DNA of 64,000 nucleotides. Origin: Adenophora triphylla var. japonica. Lineage: Eukaryota; Streptophyta; Magnoliopsida; Asterales; Campanulaceae. The stretch covers positions 1 through 64,000 of the forward strand of contig JAFEMH010001231.1 of NCBI GenBank assembly GCA_022495995.1, written 5' to 3'. The notes under the pieces are model-generated. The model searched no databases. It was not told where the DNA came from and saw nothing but the letters and a program-made list of their open reading frames with translations. Made by a program: the position numbers and the translations under genes. Shown here one piece after another: positions 31,690 to 41,842 of the stretch. The first letter of the stretch is position 1. Each line of letters opens with the position of its first letter.

Positions 31690-33813
31690 TGTAAGTACCC
31701 AAATCATATTAGTTATAATCCGTTAAAAGTTAACCAGAATCCATCAACTGGCCCTTTCCAAGTTAACCGGAATCCGTTAACTCTCCCTTTCCGAGTCAAC
31801 GAGACTTCCCAGGACTGCCCCGTGCATCCAAATTCTAAAGTGTACTCAACACACGTTATCACATTTAAAGTACCACTTTCCTCATAATACACAATTTTCG
31901 GGACTTTCCGGGACTGTTTCGGATATTTTCTCGGACAGTTATTTAGAAAACAGCCAAAACCGGGATTAACGGAGCAAAAACCAAGTCTTAGCGACTAAGC
32001 TAGATACGTGGCACACATGCACAGCCTTCCCCATCTCCATCAATCAAATTCAAGGGTGAAAAGTCCAAAATACCCCTGAAATTGAGTGTTAGGCCGGCCT
32101 ATTTTTCTTGAAAAATCAGAATCCTCAGCCATTCCCAGCAATTTCCAAAATACCTCAAAAGTCCCTCAAAATAAGGATAAGGTCGGACGGCCTGTTCTTC
32201 ATTTTCACCCCATATAAATACAGCCCCTCCCCTTCAGTAAAAAGGGTCAAAAAATATTAACTCTCATCAAAACCCCACGGTTCCAGCCAACCAAACACCC
32301 TCCCGAGCCCCGAAAACGCCTCGATTTGCGTGAAAGCCACGTTTTCCAACCAAACACGAGCCAAACACTTCTGAAACAGATTCCAAACACCAAATTGTAT
32401 CCTGTATACGTCCTTCCAAGCCAAAGAGTCAATACTTAGCCATTGGTAACACTCTCACTCTCTAAAATCCATTTTGTCTCGATTTACGCGTTATACACTA
32501 CTTTCGATCCGGTCGAAGTTCTCAAAATGTAGACGTAACGCCATCTATAGGACTTGATTCGTTTTAGTCCCTAATCATCTTCTCTCCCGTAAGAGAAGTA
32601 ATTTAGGGTTAAAACGATGTTCAAGTCCCGTTTTTTACTTTTCTGTCATTTACCATCCGGATCGTTCCATCCGTTGATTCTCATTTTTACTATCCGAACC
32701 ATTTGGTTCGTGATTGTCATTTACAAGTCCGGATCGTTTGATCCATCAATATTTCTATTTGCTTTACGCATCTTTACAAATCTGAGTCGTTTGGCTCGTC
32801 GATCGCATTTTTACCGTCCGGGTCGTTCGATCCGTTGATACCGCATTTCAATACTGTCATTTACAAGTCCAAGCCGTTTGGTTTGTTGATAGTATTTACT
32901 TACAAATGTCCGAGTCAAAAAATGACTCGTTGATTGCATCTCATTTACCACCATTTTCATAAAAATTGGTAACACCGTAATGTCCGGTTCAAAATCGAAA
33001 GTTCGTCATTCGAACTCCTTTTCAAAACCCCTCAAAATCGACGTTTGTCATTTAAACGCTCATTTCCGACTCAAAATCAACGTTTGTCATTCAAATGCTC
33101 ATTTCAAAAATCAAAATCCAGTTCGTCATTCAGACTCCTTTTCAGACTCAAAACTGACGTTTGTCATTCAAAGGCTCATTTCAAAACTCAAAATCCAGTT
33201 CGTCATTCGAACTCCTTTTCAAACTCAAAACTGACGTTTGTCATTCAAACGCTCTTTTTACCAAAATCAACGTTTGTCATTCAAACTAAAGATTCCAGCT
33301 CGTCATTCGAACTCCTTTTCAAACTCAAAACTGACGTTTGTCATTCAAACGCTCTTTTTACCAAAATCAACGTTTGTCATTCAAACCAAGATTAAAGCTT
33401 GTCATTCAAGCTCATTTTCAAAAGCAACACGAACACACACACACAAACACACACACACGCACAATTTTTGAGAAAGGTAGAAAGACTCGTCATACGAGGC
33501 ATTTCGGGTGATCTCAATATACTCTTCCCGAAACGTAACGTGACCTCCGAACCTAACAATCTCTATTCAAAAAAGCCTTTTCCCAAGTTTTGGCTACCAA
33601 TCAAAATGACCTCTTTTTCAAAGCCTTTTCCCAAGTTTTGGCTACCAATCAAAATGACCTCTTTTTCAAAGCCTTTTCCTAAGTTTTAGCTACCAATCAA
33701 AATGACCTCTTTTTCAAAGCCTTTTCTGAAGTTTTGGCTACCAATCAAAACGACCTCCATTTTCAAAGTTTAGGTTCATAATACAAAACGGCGTAGCGAT
33801 TCCTCTCTTTTCA
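31690..33813 (+). repeat. 3' LTR of element B, 2124 bp
   Basis: Begins TGTAAGTACC after the PPT and ends TCTTTTCA where E's gag sequence resumes. The TATA box TATAAATA is at 32213-32220, with GGTCGGACGGCC (32181-32192) 20 nt upstream and a second palindrome AGGCCGGCCT at 32091-32100. The 3' half is built of short repeats: GTCCGGNTCGTTYGATCCGTTGAT words (32650-32940), GACGTTTGTCATTCAAA words (33000-33400), and a 48-bp unit four times (33573-33765). The partner LTR is outside the window. Confidence 0.85.
32181..32220 (+). promoter_or_regulatory. B LTR promoter: palindromic motif, 20-nt gap, TATA
   Basis: GGTCGGACGGCC at 32181-32192, then 20 nt, then TATAAATA at 32213-32220. The same motif type precedes B's antisense ORF1 and ORF2. 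Confidence 0.6.
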
Positions 33814-35499
33814 GTGAGGCCCCAAGTTCGAACACTTGGCTCAGGGGCATCTCGAGGTTGTCAAAATGCTGGAAATGCTGTGGGCGAGGAGGATTGTTGT
33901 TCCTCGGGGGTGCTTGATCATGGCTTACTTGAGCTCTGTTTTGGATGTAGTGGACTGCTTTGGTGGCTTCCTTTCCTTTGCTTGGGATAGGTGTCGGATT
34001 TGACGGGTTTGCCCGGTAGCGGTAGGATGAAACAGGAACTACTGGTGTCTTTTGTAGGCTTAATGTCTTCAAGAAATTGGTGCCGGCATTGACCATGGCA
34101 TGGAGGTCGGGATAAAAGTGGTGGCTGATCAAGGTCTTCAGAGACGGCTTGAGGAAGGAATGGAAGATGTCCATTTGCTCTTCTTTGGAAAGCAGATCCA
34201 TTATCTCGCTCAGTTTCAAATTCCATCTTTTGTAGAACTCACCTACAGGCTCGTCATCCTTTTGTTCGGTGGCTTGTAAATCATGGAGATTGGTTTCCCA
34301 TTTGAGGTTGGCACGGTACTTCTCCAGGAAGATCTCGCTTATTTGATCCCAGGGGGAGCGATTCTCCTCCTTTACGTTAAGGAACCACCTTAATGTCATG
34401 GATTTGAGGGAATGCTGGAAGTGATCCGCCATTTGTTGTAGGGTTGCCCCTTTGGCTCTCATACCCAAGACGTAGTTGTCGATGTGGGTCTTTGGGCATA
34501 CTTTCCCATCGAACATTTCCATATCCGGCATTCTGAATTTGGGAGGTAGAGGAACTACCTTGCTCGGATCTTTGGGCATAAGGGCGTCCTTCCGAGAGTT
34601 CGCCAGTTTGCCTTGCATGTCTTTCATTTGCTCGACCAACCAAGCCATGTGAAGGTCGGTAGGCAGGGGCAGGCTGCCGTTTTCTGGGATGGAAACCGAA
34701 GATGGAGGTGGATTGGCTGATTGGATCGCCAAATGGGAGTCTTGGGGAGGTAGTTGAGTGTATACCATCCCGTACCCTTGATTGTTGGAATTAGAGCCAA
34801 GGGCGTGATTTCCCGAACCATCAAGGGTTGTGTTCGAGAACTGGGGAAATGTTTCATTATCCCCAAGTGGCAATCCAGCGGGTGGAAGGTTTGAAATGTC
34901 AGGATATCTGCTTTAGGATTTCGGATTGTGGCTGCGAGGCTCGTATAAAGGCAAAGGATTGAATCCCGGGGGATACCGAGATGTATTGGGTTCTGGGGGA
35001 GCAGGCCCATATGTGTGCTGGTGATATTGAGCTTGTGGCACAGGGTCAGGAAACTGATTGCGCTGAGGCGGCAGATCGAAGCTGCTTGACTGAAGCTCGA
35101 GTGAAGCTTTGAGTGGGAGCTACTTTGCATTGTCGGATTTTCATAGCTTGGTGAAGGTAGGACCTGTTGATAGCTTTAGGAAACCATGGGAGCAGGCATT
35201 TCTTCATCTTCTATGAGAACGAAGGTCCCATCAGTTTGGGGAACTGCGACGATTCCGCGACGGCGCATGGTGTCTACGATCCAGGCTTGCTGTTCTTCTT
35301 GGCGCTTCTTGAGAGTTTCGAAGGCTTGCAGTACCTCCTCCATTTTTTGGAGGTTTCTCAGTGGCGAGGTTCCATTACCCTCACTATTACCTGTCGATCC
35401 TGCCATGGAGGAATAGCGGACTGTTCGGACCGCTGAACCGGAAGGGCTGTCGGACCTTGTAACTTCGATATTGAAAAGATGGCTCCCGGGTACTCTCAA
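33814..35499 (-). pseudogene. gag of element E, interrupted
   Basis: N-terminal block at 35499-35176 (LKKRQEEQQAWIVDTMRRRG, PQTDGTFVL), then a stop. A Pro/Gln-rich linker with further stops (a TAA near 34913) follows, then a long frame from about 34873. That frame holds PLPPKFRMPDMEMFDG, KSMTLRWFLNVKEENRSPWD and EPVGEFYKRWNLKLSEIMD, the Retrotrans_gag capsid core. It ends at LSQVFELGASL where B's LTR begins. The protein would form the particle that packages element RNA. The reading frame changes once between N-terminal block and core. This is the gag core that A lacks. Confidence 0.88.
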
Positions 35500-36644
35500 C
35501 CACTCTCAGTTCGCTGGAGAGGGTGACGGATAAGGTTAAGATATGGGAAGGCCTTTTTTTTTGGAAAAGGGGGAAAGCTCATGCGATATGCGGTTTTCTT
35601 TTTTTTTTATTTATACCTTTTTTTTGTTCTTTTAATTTACTTAAAACGTGTTTTCTCAGAATCCTAGGTGGGTTGAAACTTCTTTTTTACAACTACTCTA
35701 GATCCTGGGTCAGTGGAGACCGTCAGTGCGGCTATAAGCCCCTCATTTTGCACCTGTATTTCGACATCCCGGGGTGGATAGCCCCAGGCGATGGTCCTAT
35801 AGGGCAAGCGGTTTCCAGCGGCCAAAAGAAAAAACCGAACCTAAGGACCGAGCATGTCTTGTTCGCTTTAATACGTCGGCATGTGAATAGTGAACAAAGC
35901 CGGCACCTGAGTCAAGATCGGGTCAAGAATTTGGCATGACCTCTCTTTACCTTGCTTGCGCAAGGGATCTATGACGTTAGATTTTGGCTAGGTCATATTG
36001 TCATGGATGACGCATTAAGGGTTTGATGACATGGTGTCATGTGGGCATGGATGTATATCCGGGACAGAGCATTGTCTGGGTGTAGCTTTGGAAATCAAGA
36101 TCGGGTCAAGATTTTAGCATGACCTTTCATCGTCTTGCTTGCGCAAGGGATCTTGATTTCTGGGCTGTGACCCAGATAATGGCCGTCATGGGATATGTAT
36201 CCAGGCTTTATGACACAGACTGGGTAAAAACCAACCGAGTCTGGACAGAGTGTGATGCAAGCGTGCATGGTTGACACTGGCTAGGATGGGAAGTTTGGAA
36301 TGATCCCGTGCGCGCTCGAAAGGCGTAGGAAGGCCAATCAAACTACATCTGAGACCATCCCGGGTTTGGGGTTGTAGTGTGCAGTGTACAGGATAAAAGT
36401 GCGTGTAGTGTGCGGTCACTAAATTTTTTTTTTTTTTTGAGTAAAACAGAAATTTTTGCAGAATTTTTAAATGTATGTATACAGATGTATTATGATGCAT
36501 TTTTTTGTATTTTTATTTTTTTGATAAAAAAAGAAAAGTAAGCACATGCACACACACATAACAGTTAAAGAAGGGGTAAAATGAAATTTTGACCCTCATC
36601 AATGTTTTAAAAATATTTTTTTTAAAGTTTTTAAAACAAAACAT
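35500..36644 (-). other. 5' leader of element E
   Basis: No convincing gene. It shares blocks with the leaders of A (22840-23530) and F (63490-64000), for example CAACGGAGTCGCCAA at the PBS side and the ACCAACCGAGTCTGGACAGA segment near 36228. Confidence 0.65.
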
Positions 36645-36661
36645 CCCCAACGGAGTCGCCA
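36645..36661 (-). other. Primer binding site of element E
   Basis: Minus strand TGGCGACTCCGTTGGGG, two bases inside the LTR edge at 36664. Confidence 0.82.
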
Positions 36662-36663
36662 AC

Positions 36664-37921
36664 TGAAATTACTCGGATCCGTGAGCGCGGGCCGGACATC
36701 TCTATGCATGTCGGGATGGTGTCGCTGTTTTTGTTTGTAGAGTCGCCACGCCGTTTTGATATAGCCCAAAACATTGAGAAAATGCTTTGTTTTTGAAAAG
36801 GTTGTTGTGTGATGAGATTTTGAGTTCGGAGGTCAGGTTACGCCTCGGGAAGAGAATAGTAGAGCTCACCCGAGTCACCTCGTATATACGAGTCTTTCGA
36901 TACCCCTCTTTCTTTAAAAGTTGTGTGTGTATATGTGCTTTTAAAAATGCATTTTGAATGGGATGTCTACATTGTATGCTATGTATTGAAATGAATTGAA
37001 ATAGTTTTGGAAGGAGGTCTTACCAATGTTGGTTCGTGTCTATCTTCTGCTGGGTAATAGTGTTTGAGTGTGAATAGTGCTTCGGGACGGATCGGGATTG
37101 CTTCGGGATGTATCGGTGTCTGCAGACAGAGTTTCGGCGTGCCTCGGGGTTGCTGTGTATATTTGGGCAGAGGTTTGGCGTGCCTCGGGATTGTTGGTGG
37201 TACTCGGGCAGAGGTTCGGCATGCCTCAGGATTATTGGTTGTACTCGGGCAGAGGTTCGGCGTGCCTCAGGATTGTTGGTTGTATTCGGGCAGAGGTTCG
37301 ACGTGCGTCGGGATGCCTCGATGGATTCGAGCAGAGGTTCGGCGTGCGTCGGGATGCCTCGGGATTTGTCGGTAGGGCTTCGGGATGCTTCAGGAGCGCC
37401 TCGGGAGCATCTCGGGATGGCTCGATAGGGCTTCTGAGCACATCGAGAGGGCTCGAAAGGCCCCGAGAAGGACCGAAAGGGACCGGGATTGCCTCGAAAG
37501 GGCTGAGAGGGGAGCTTGAAGGCTTGGGAGAGAGAAGAGAGAAGGGAGGTGTGAAGAAAATGAGAGGGGGAGCCCTCTATTTATAGGCCCCAAAAATATG
37601 CAAAGTGGTCCGCATGGATTATTGTGCAAAACTAATTTTTTGGTTTTCCCGGATTTAGAGGAATATTGTGGACTTAAAAGGGATTTTGCAATGATGGTTT
37701 TCACCCTGCAAAGTGGTCCGCGCGGACACTTTTGCAGGCTGACATTTTTGCAAATTCCCAAAAAGTCCTTCTATTTTATTTTATCCCAGAAGGGTCCTAC
37801 CTTGGTTTGATTGGTGGTTTTGGACTTTTTGGAGGTTACGGGTCTTCGGAATCACGTTTGTGTGAGTCCACGGTGTTTCTCGTGTGCTCGAATGGGAGCG
37901 ATCCGGATTAGGGCACTTACA
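36664..37921 (-). repeat. 5' LTR of element E, 1258 bp
   Basis: Minus strand begins TGTAAGTGCCC (37921) and ends AATTTCA (36664). It is colinear with F's LTR (TGTAAGTACCCC...AATTTAA). The TATA box is at 37578-37585 (TATAAATA on the minus strand), with TCCGCATGGA (37609-37618) 23 nt upstream and a perfect GTCCGCGCGGAC at 37716-37727 further up. Confidence 0.88.
37125..37370. repeat. 41-bp tandem repeats inside E's LTR, about five copies
   Basis: CGGGCAGAGGTTCGGCGTGC with CTCAGGATTGTTGGTTGTACT, anchored at 37165, 37206, 37247, 37288 and 37329. F's LTR has fewer, more degenerate copies (62860-63000). Confidence 0.92.
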
Positions 37922-39640
37922 GAGATGGCGTCTGAAAACCTATACATTCCACCTCCCTGTTGGTGATATGACCATCACATTAGAGGATATTGGGATGCCA
38001 TCCGGGTTGCCGATTGATGGGTTACCCGTTGTCGATTCAGATTTGTCTGTGCTTCTAGATTGGTGGGTCTTATGTGCGGAGCTTCTAGGTGTTGTCCCAT
38101 CTCATGCAGAGTTTGATGGTAGTAGTCTAAAGATTAAGTGGCTAAATACACATTTTTCTGAGTTTGGTAGCCTTTCTGCTGATTCCCCCCAGACTTGGTT
38201 GATAGGTATACGCATGCCTATATTTTGATAGCCCTTAGGGCTAATGTGATGCCAGATCGTACTAACAAAAAGGTGAAGGTGTTTTATCTTCCTTTACTTA
38301 GAGATATTGAGAGGATACACATGTACAGCTGGGGTAGTGCTTGTTTAGCCTTTTTATATAGGGAACTTTGTTGTGCCACTCACCCCGAGACTTGTCAGTG
38401 TGGTGGATTTCTGAATATTCTGCAGGTATGCTATAACATTTTAATTAAACGTTATCATGTTGTTTTCTTTTTTTCTTTTTTTGATTTGAAATCATATGTT
38501 TTGATAGTATTTCATATATTTTTTTTGATACATCTTTGGATATGGGATAGGTTTCTATGTATGCAACCTATTTCTCTTAGGCCAAATGAGGATCAGGGAA
38601 ACCTTCCCTTGGGGTGCAGGTATACATTTATTAACGACTTTTCCATCTGAAATGTTATTGTCACCTACTACATATTGAAAATTTTGACATATACTTCTCC
38701 AATTATTGAATTTCAGGTGGATTGGATGGTTATCTCTAAAGTATGTTACTACACACAACCTTCGCAGCTATCGAGATCAGCTAGCGCAATTGACTGATGA
38801 TCAGGTTGTGTGGAGGACATATCTAGATTGATGGGCTCCAGCTTATTACCGTCAGGGAGAGGCTGTTTGTATCACGTGCATGTTTGTCCAAAACCCATTG
38901 CATGTAGAGGAGTTTGGTTACCGGACGATAGCCCCTTTCTTGGAGGGTTTGGTAAGCAGTTCTTAAATTGTTCTCATTATAATCACCTTACTTTTTTTAC
39001 CTTCGAATTATTTAATTATGTCTCATTCTTATAATATATTCTATAAAAACAGGTACAAAACTTACAACGTGTTCATGTGACCAACGAAGCTGGCATTACT
39101 AGGGATGAGAAGCAACAAAGTCCACCGTATTCGTCCCGGTATGAGGTGCGGAGTATTGTCAGACATACTCTCACACATGTGAGAGAGCATCAGCGGCTTC
39201 AATCTGAAGCACCTTCAGTATTGGTTGATCGCGCCCGATGTGGCACCTAAACAGCCTCGTAGACGTGGACATCGTGCACCCAGACAGAAACAACCTGGGA
39301 TGAACTTACATGATTAGCCAGAGCCCGAGCCTCACATCGACCCAAAGCCAGAGCCTCAAGCACAGACCCAGGATGATAGACTATTTGAATGGCCGTCAAA
39401 GTGGATAGTTACTCAGAGTCAGTTTAGTGGGAATAGAAGTGGGAGTGCCCAGCCAGACCCTACACCCACTATGGGTTTTGGAGTATATTCGGGGAGTACA
39501 AGTGGCTTTACCCTTCTCCGATCCGAGTTCGACTTCTTCTAGCGTGATTCACTTTGAGGGCATTACACAAGCTAAGAGGGAGGAATTTCAGAGACATACT
39601 GACATAAGAAATGGGTATAGGTCGTGACATCCGATAAACA
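37922..39640 (+). pseudogene. MAIN-like / PP7-long-form-like plant mobile domain gene fragment
   Basis: Exon-like blocks in order: RWRLKTYTFHLPVGDMTITL, then EDIGMPSGLPIDG (from 37924). Next come YILIALRANVMPD with IHMYSWGSACLAFLYRELC (38210-38380), LWIWDRFLCMQPISLRP (38530-38580), WIGWLSLKYVTTHNLRSYRD (from 38716), then LTDDQVVWRTYLD and FGYRTIAPFLEGFG (to 38955). A Pro-rich tail (PEPEPHIDPKPEPQ) lies near 39320. This order is typical of MAIN-like and serine/threonine phosphatase 7 long-form homologues. Stops occur (a TGA after RTYLD, further stops at 39250, 39315 and 39540) and the 5' end is removed by element E. Whether this was a host gene or a Mutator-borne copy cannot be told here. Confidence 0.75.
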
Positions 39641-39869
39641 AATACACTACATCTACATATGATAAATCATATGAAAGAAAGAAAAAGTGAGATTTGATTA
39701 GTTTACTAGTTTTTGTAATGGATATTTGTAATGGATATTTGTAGTATTTCTTGATTTTGTAATCTATTTATTGGTTGTTTGAAAGTTTTAGTTTGTTTCT
39801 ATATTTGTTGTTATATACATGGGTTTTGTTGGGTTTTTTTATTGCCTAGGTATTTTGTTGCAGGTGGGC

Positions 39870-40145
39870 AGTTTCTAGTAACTGATAGATCTGGATACGG
39901 CATCTACAAACTCGCCATTTGAATTAGTGACTTCAACTAAACTCGCTATTTGAATTAGCAATTTCACCTAAACTCGCCAAATCAATTGGCGAGTTTCATT
40001 ACCAGTTCATTTGTTTAAAATTTAGGAATAAAAAAGAAAATTTTGAAAAAAAATAAACGAACTCGCCATTCCATTTCGCGAGTTTGAACGGGCAAATGTC
40101 AAACTCGATAAATGGTTTAGCGAGTTTTAAAAAATAGGATATTTT
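39870..40145. repeat. Short interspersed CTCGCCA motif cluster
   Basis: AACTCGCCATTTGAATTAG-like words recur at about 39910, 39945, 39970 and 40060, with inverted partners such as ATTGGCGAGTTT (39988) and GCGAGTTTGA (40078). One perfect head-to-head pair forms AACTCGCCAA...TTGGCGAGTT. No coding capacity. Confidence 0.7.
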
Positions 40146-40789
40146 GACAAATAGTTTGGAAAGTTTGTTATTTTGGGAATTATAATTTTAAAAAGAAATA
40201 TTTTAAGAAAAAAATCGTGAGTGAGTGGGATGTTAAAAGGGTAATGTGGCAAAATAAAAGAGGCATTTACAAAAAACTACTTTTATAAGTTCAATATTAA
40301 AAAAAAATCACATAAGTTTAATTTTACAAAAAACTACTTATTTTTCTTAAACTACACTCTTATTTTCGTTTTTACTATTAAGTCATTTCTGGTCTAGAAC
40401 AGCCTTTAATCACTCCCTCCCCAAAATGCACAACTCACACCACGCACAGACTCCATCAAAATAATAGCCTAAAGAAATTTCTCCCTCTCCCACTCTCCAT
40501 CGCCATTTTTCAACTGATAACTGTGATTTTTGATTTTTTTTTTTTTGAAATTTCTTAACTATTCATTCGTTTGAAATGATTTTGACCTATATTTGTGTAA
40601 ATGTTCGATTGATTGTGTTTCGATTTCTACAAACATCTGATAGATATGTTTTACGCACATGAATTTATCAGTTATTTTATTCAATTTCTGTTGTTTGTGT
40701 TTCGATTTTTGACCTAGGTTTTGTTCGTATTTCACTTTATCAGTTATGTTTTTTGCACATTTTGCAAAGAGTTTCATATAAACAACTGA

Positions 40790-41830
40790 TATATGTAATT
40801 ATCAGTTGTTTTGAACTGTTAACATGAAATTTTTGACATGAACAACTGATAATTCATTTTGACATGAACAACCAATAATTCCTTTTATCAACTGATAGAA
40901 GTGAATATCAGTTGTTTATATGAAACACTTATATCAGTTGTTTTGAATGTGCATTTGTGTAACATGTTGTGAAAAGTACATCTGATAGAGTGAATATCAG
41001 TTATTTGATTAAGTATTTTTGTTCTCATATTTGTGAAATAAACAACTAGTAGTCACTCTTATCAGTTGTTTTACATAAGCATTTGTGTAACATGTTATAA
41101 AAGTACAACTGATAAGAGTGAATATCAGTCGTTTGATTAATTGTTTTTGTTTTAGAATTTGTGAAATAAACAACTGATAGTCACTCTTATCAGTTGTTGT
41201 GCATATTCATTTGTGTAACATGTTATGAAAGTACAACTGATAACAGTGAATAATAGATGTTTGATTAAGTGTTTTTGTTTTAGAATTTGTGAAATAAACA
41301 ACTGATAGTCACTTCTATCAGTTGTTTTGCATATGCATTTGTGTAACATGTTGTGAAAAGTACAACTGATAACATCGAATATCACTTGTTTGATTAAGTG
41401 TTTTTGTTTTAGAATTTGTTAAATAAACAGCTGATAGTCACTTCTATCAGTTGTTTTGCATATGCATTTGTGTAACATGTTGTGAAAAGTACAACTGATA
41501 ACAGCGAATATCACTTGTTCGATTAAATGTTTTTGTTTTAGAATTTGTGAAATAAACAGCTGATAGTCACTTCTATCAGTTGTTTTGCATGTGAATTTGT
41601 GTAACATGTTGTGAAAAGTACAACTGATAACAACGAATATCACTTGTTTGATTAAGTGTTTTTGTTTTAGAATTTGTGAAATAAACAGCTGATAGTCACT
41701 TCTATCAGTTGTTTTGCATGTGCATTTGTGTAACATGTTGTGAAAAGTACAACTGATAACATCGAATATAACTTGTTTGATTAAGTGTTTTTGTTCTCAT
41801 ATTTGTGAAATATAAAACTGATAAATGTTA
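40790..41830 (+). repeat. About 129-bp tandem array upstream of the DUF1985/Ulp1 gene
   Basis: GTAACATGTTGTGAAAAGTA recurs at 41343, 41473, 41601 and 41729 with further degenerate copies to the left. Each unit carries CAACTGATA and TATCAGTTG separated by GTCACTTCTATC-like spacers, so every unit can fold. The array ends about 15 bp before the ATG at 41843, placing it in the promoter or 5' UTR. Confidence 0.88.
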
Positions 41831-41842
41831 TTTATCATTTAG

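Larger units (their letters stand above)
6014..33813 (+). mobile_element. Element B: Tat/Ogre-type Ty3/gypsy retrotransposon, 3' half, with A nested in it
   Basis: Visible in plus orientation: ORF2 antisense (6014-6646 and 25726-26333, split by A), ORF1 antisense (26846-29930), tandem arrays, PPT (31677-31689) and 3' LTR (31690-33813). Gag-pol and the 5' LTR would lie left of the window. The architecture from antisense ORFs to LTR mirrors element A. B's right end interrupts the gag of element E. B's ORFs are decayed: there is a frameshift in ORF2, a frameshift and lost splice acceptor in ORF1, and two insertions. Confidence 0.85.
33814..37921 (-). mobile_element. Element E: Tat-type Ty3/gypsy retrotransposon, 5' part (LTR, PBS, leader, gag)
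   Basis: On the minus strand: LTR (37921-36664), PBS (36661-36645), leader, gag (35499-33814). Gag is cut by the right end of element B; the rest of E lies left of the window. Its LTR matches that of element F. E inserted next to the conserved start of a plant-mobile-domain gene fragment (RWRLKTYTFHLPVGDMT), directly at its LTR edge. Confidence 0.88.

Noticed and set aside
32980..33471. Repeated SFKRSF / VIQT frames in B's LTR
   Set aside because: Translations of GACGTTTGTCATTCAAA-type LTR repeats in several frames.
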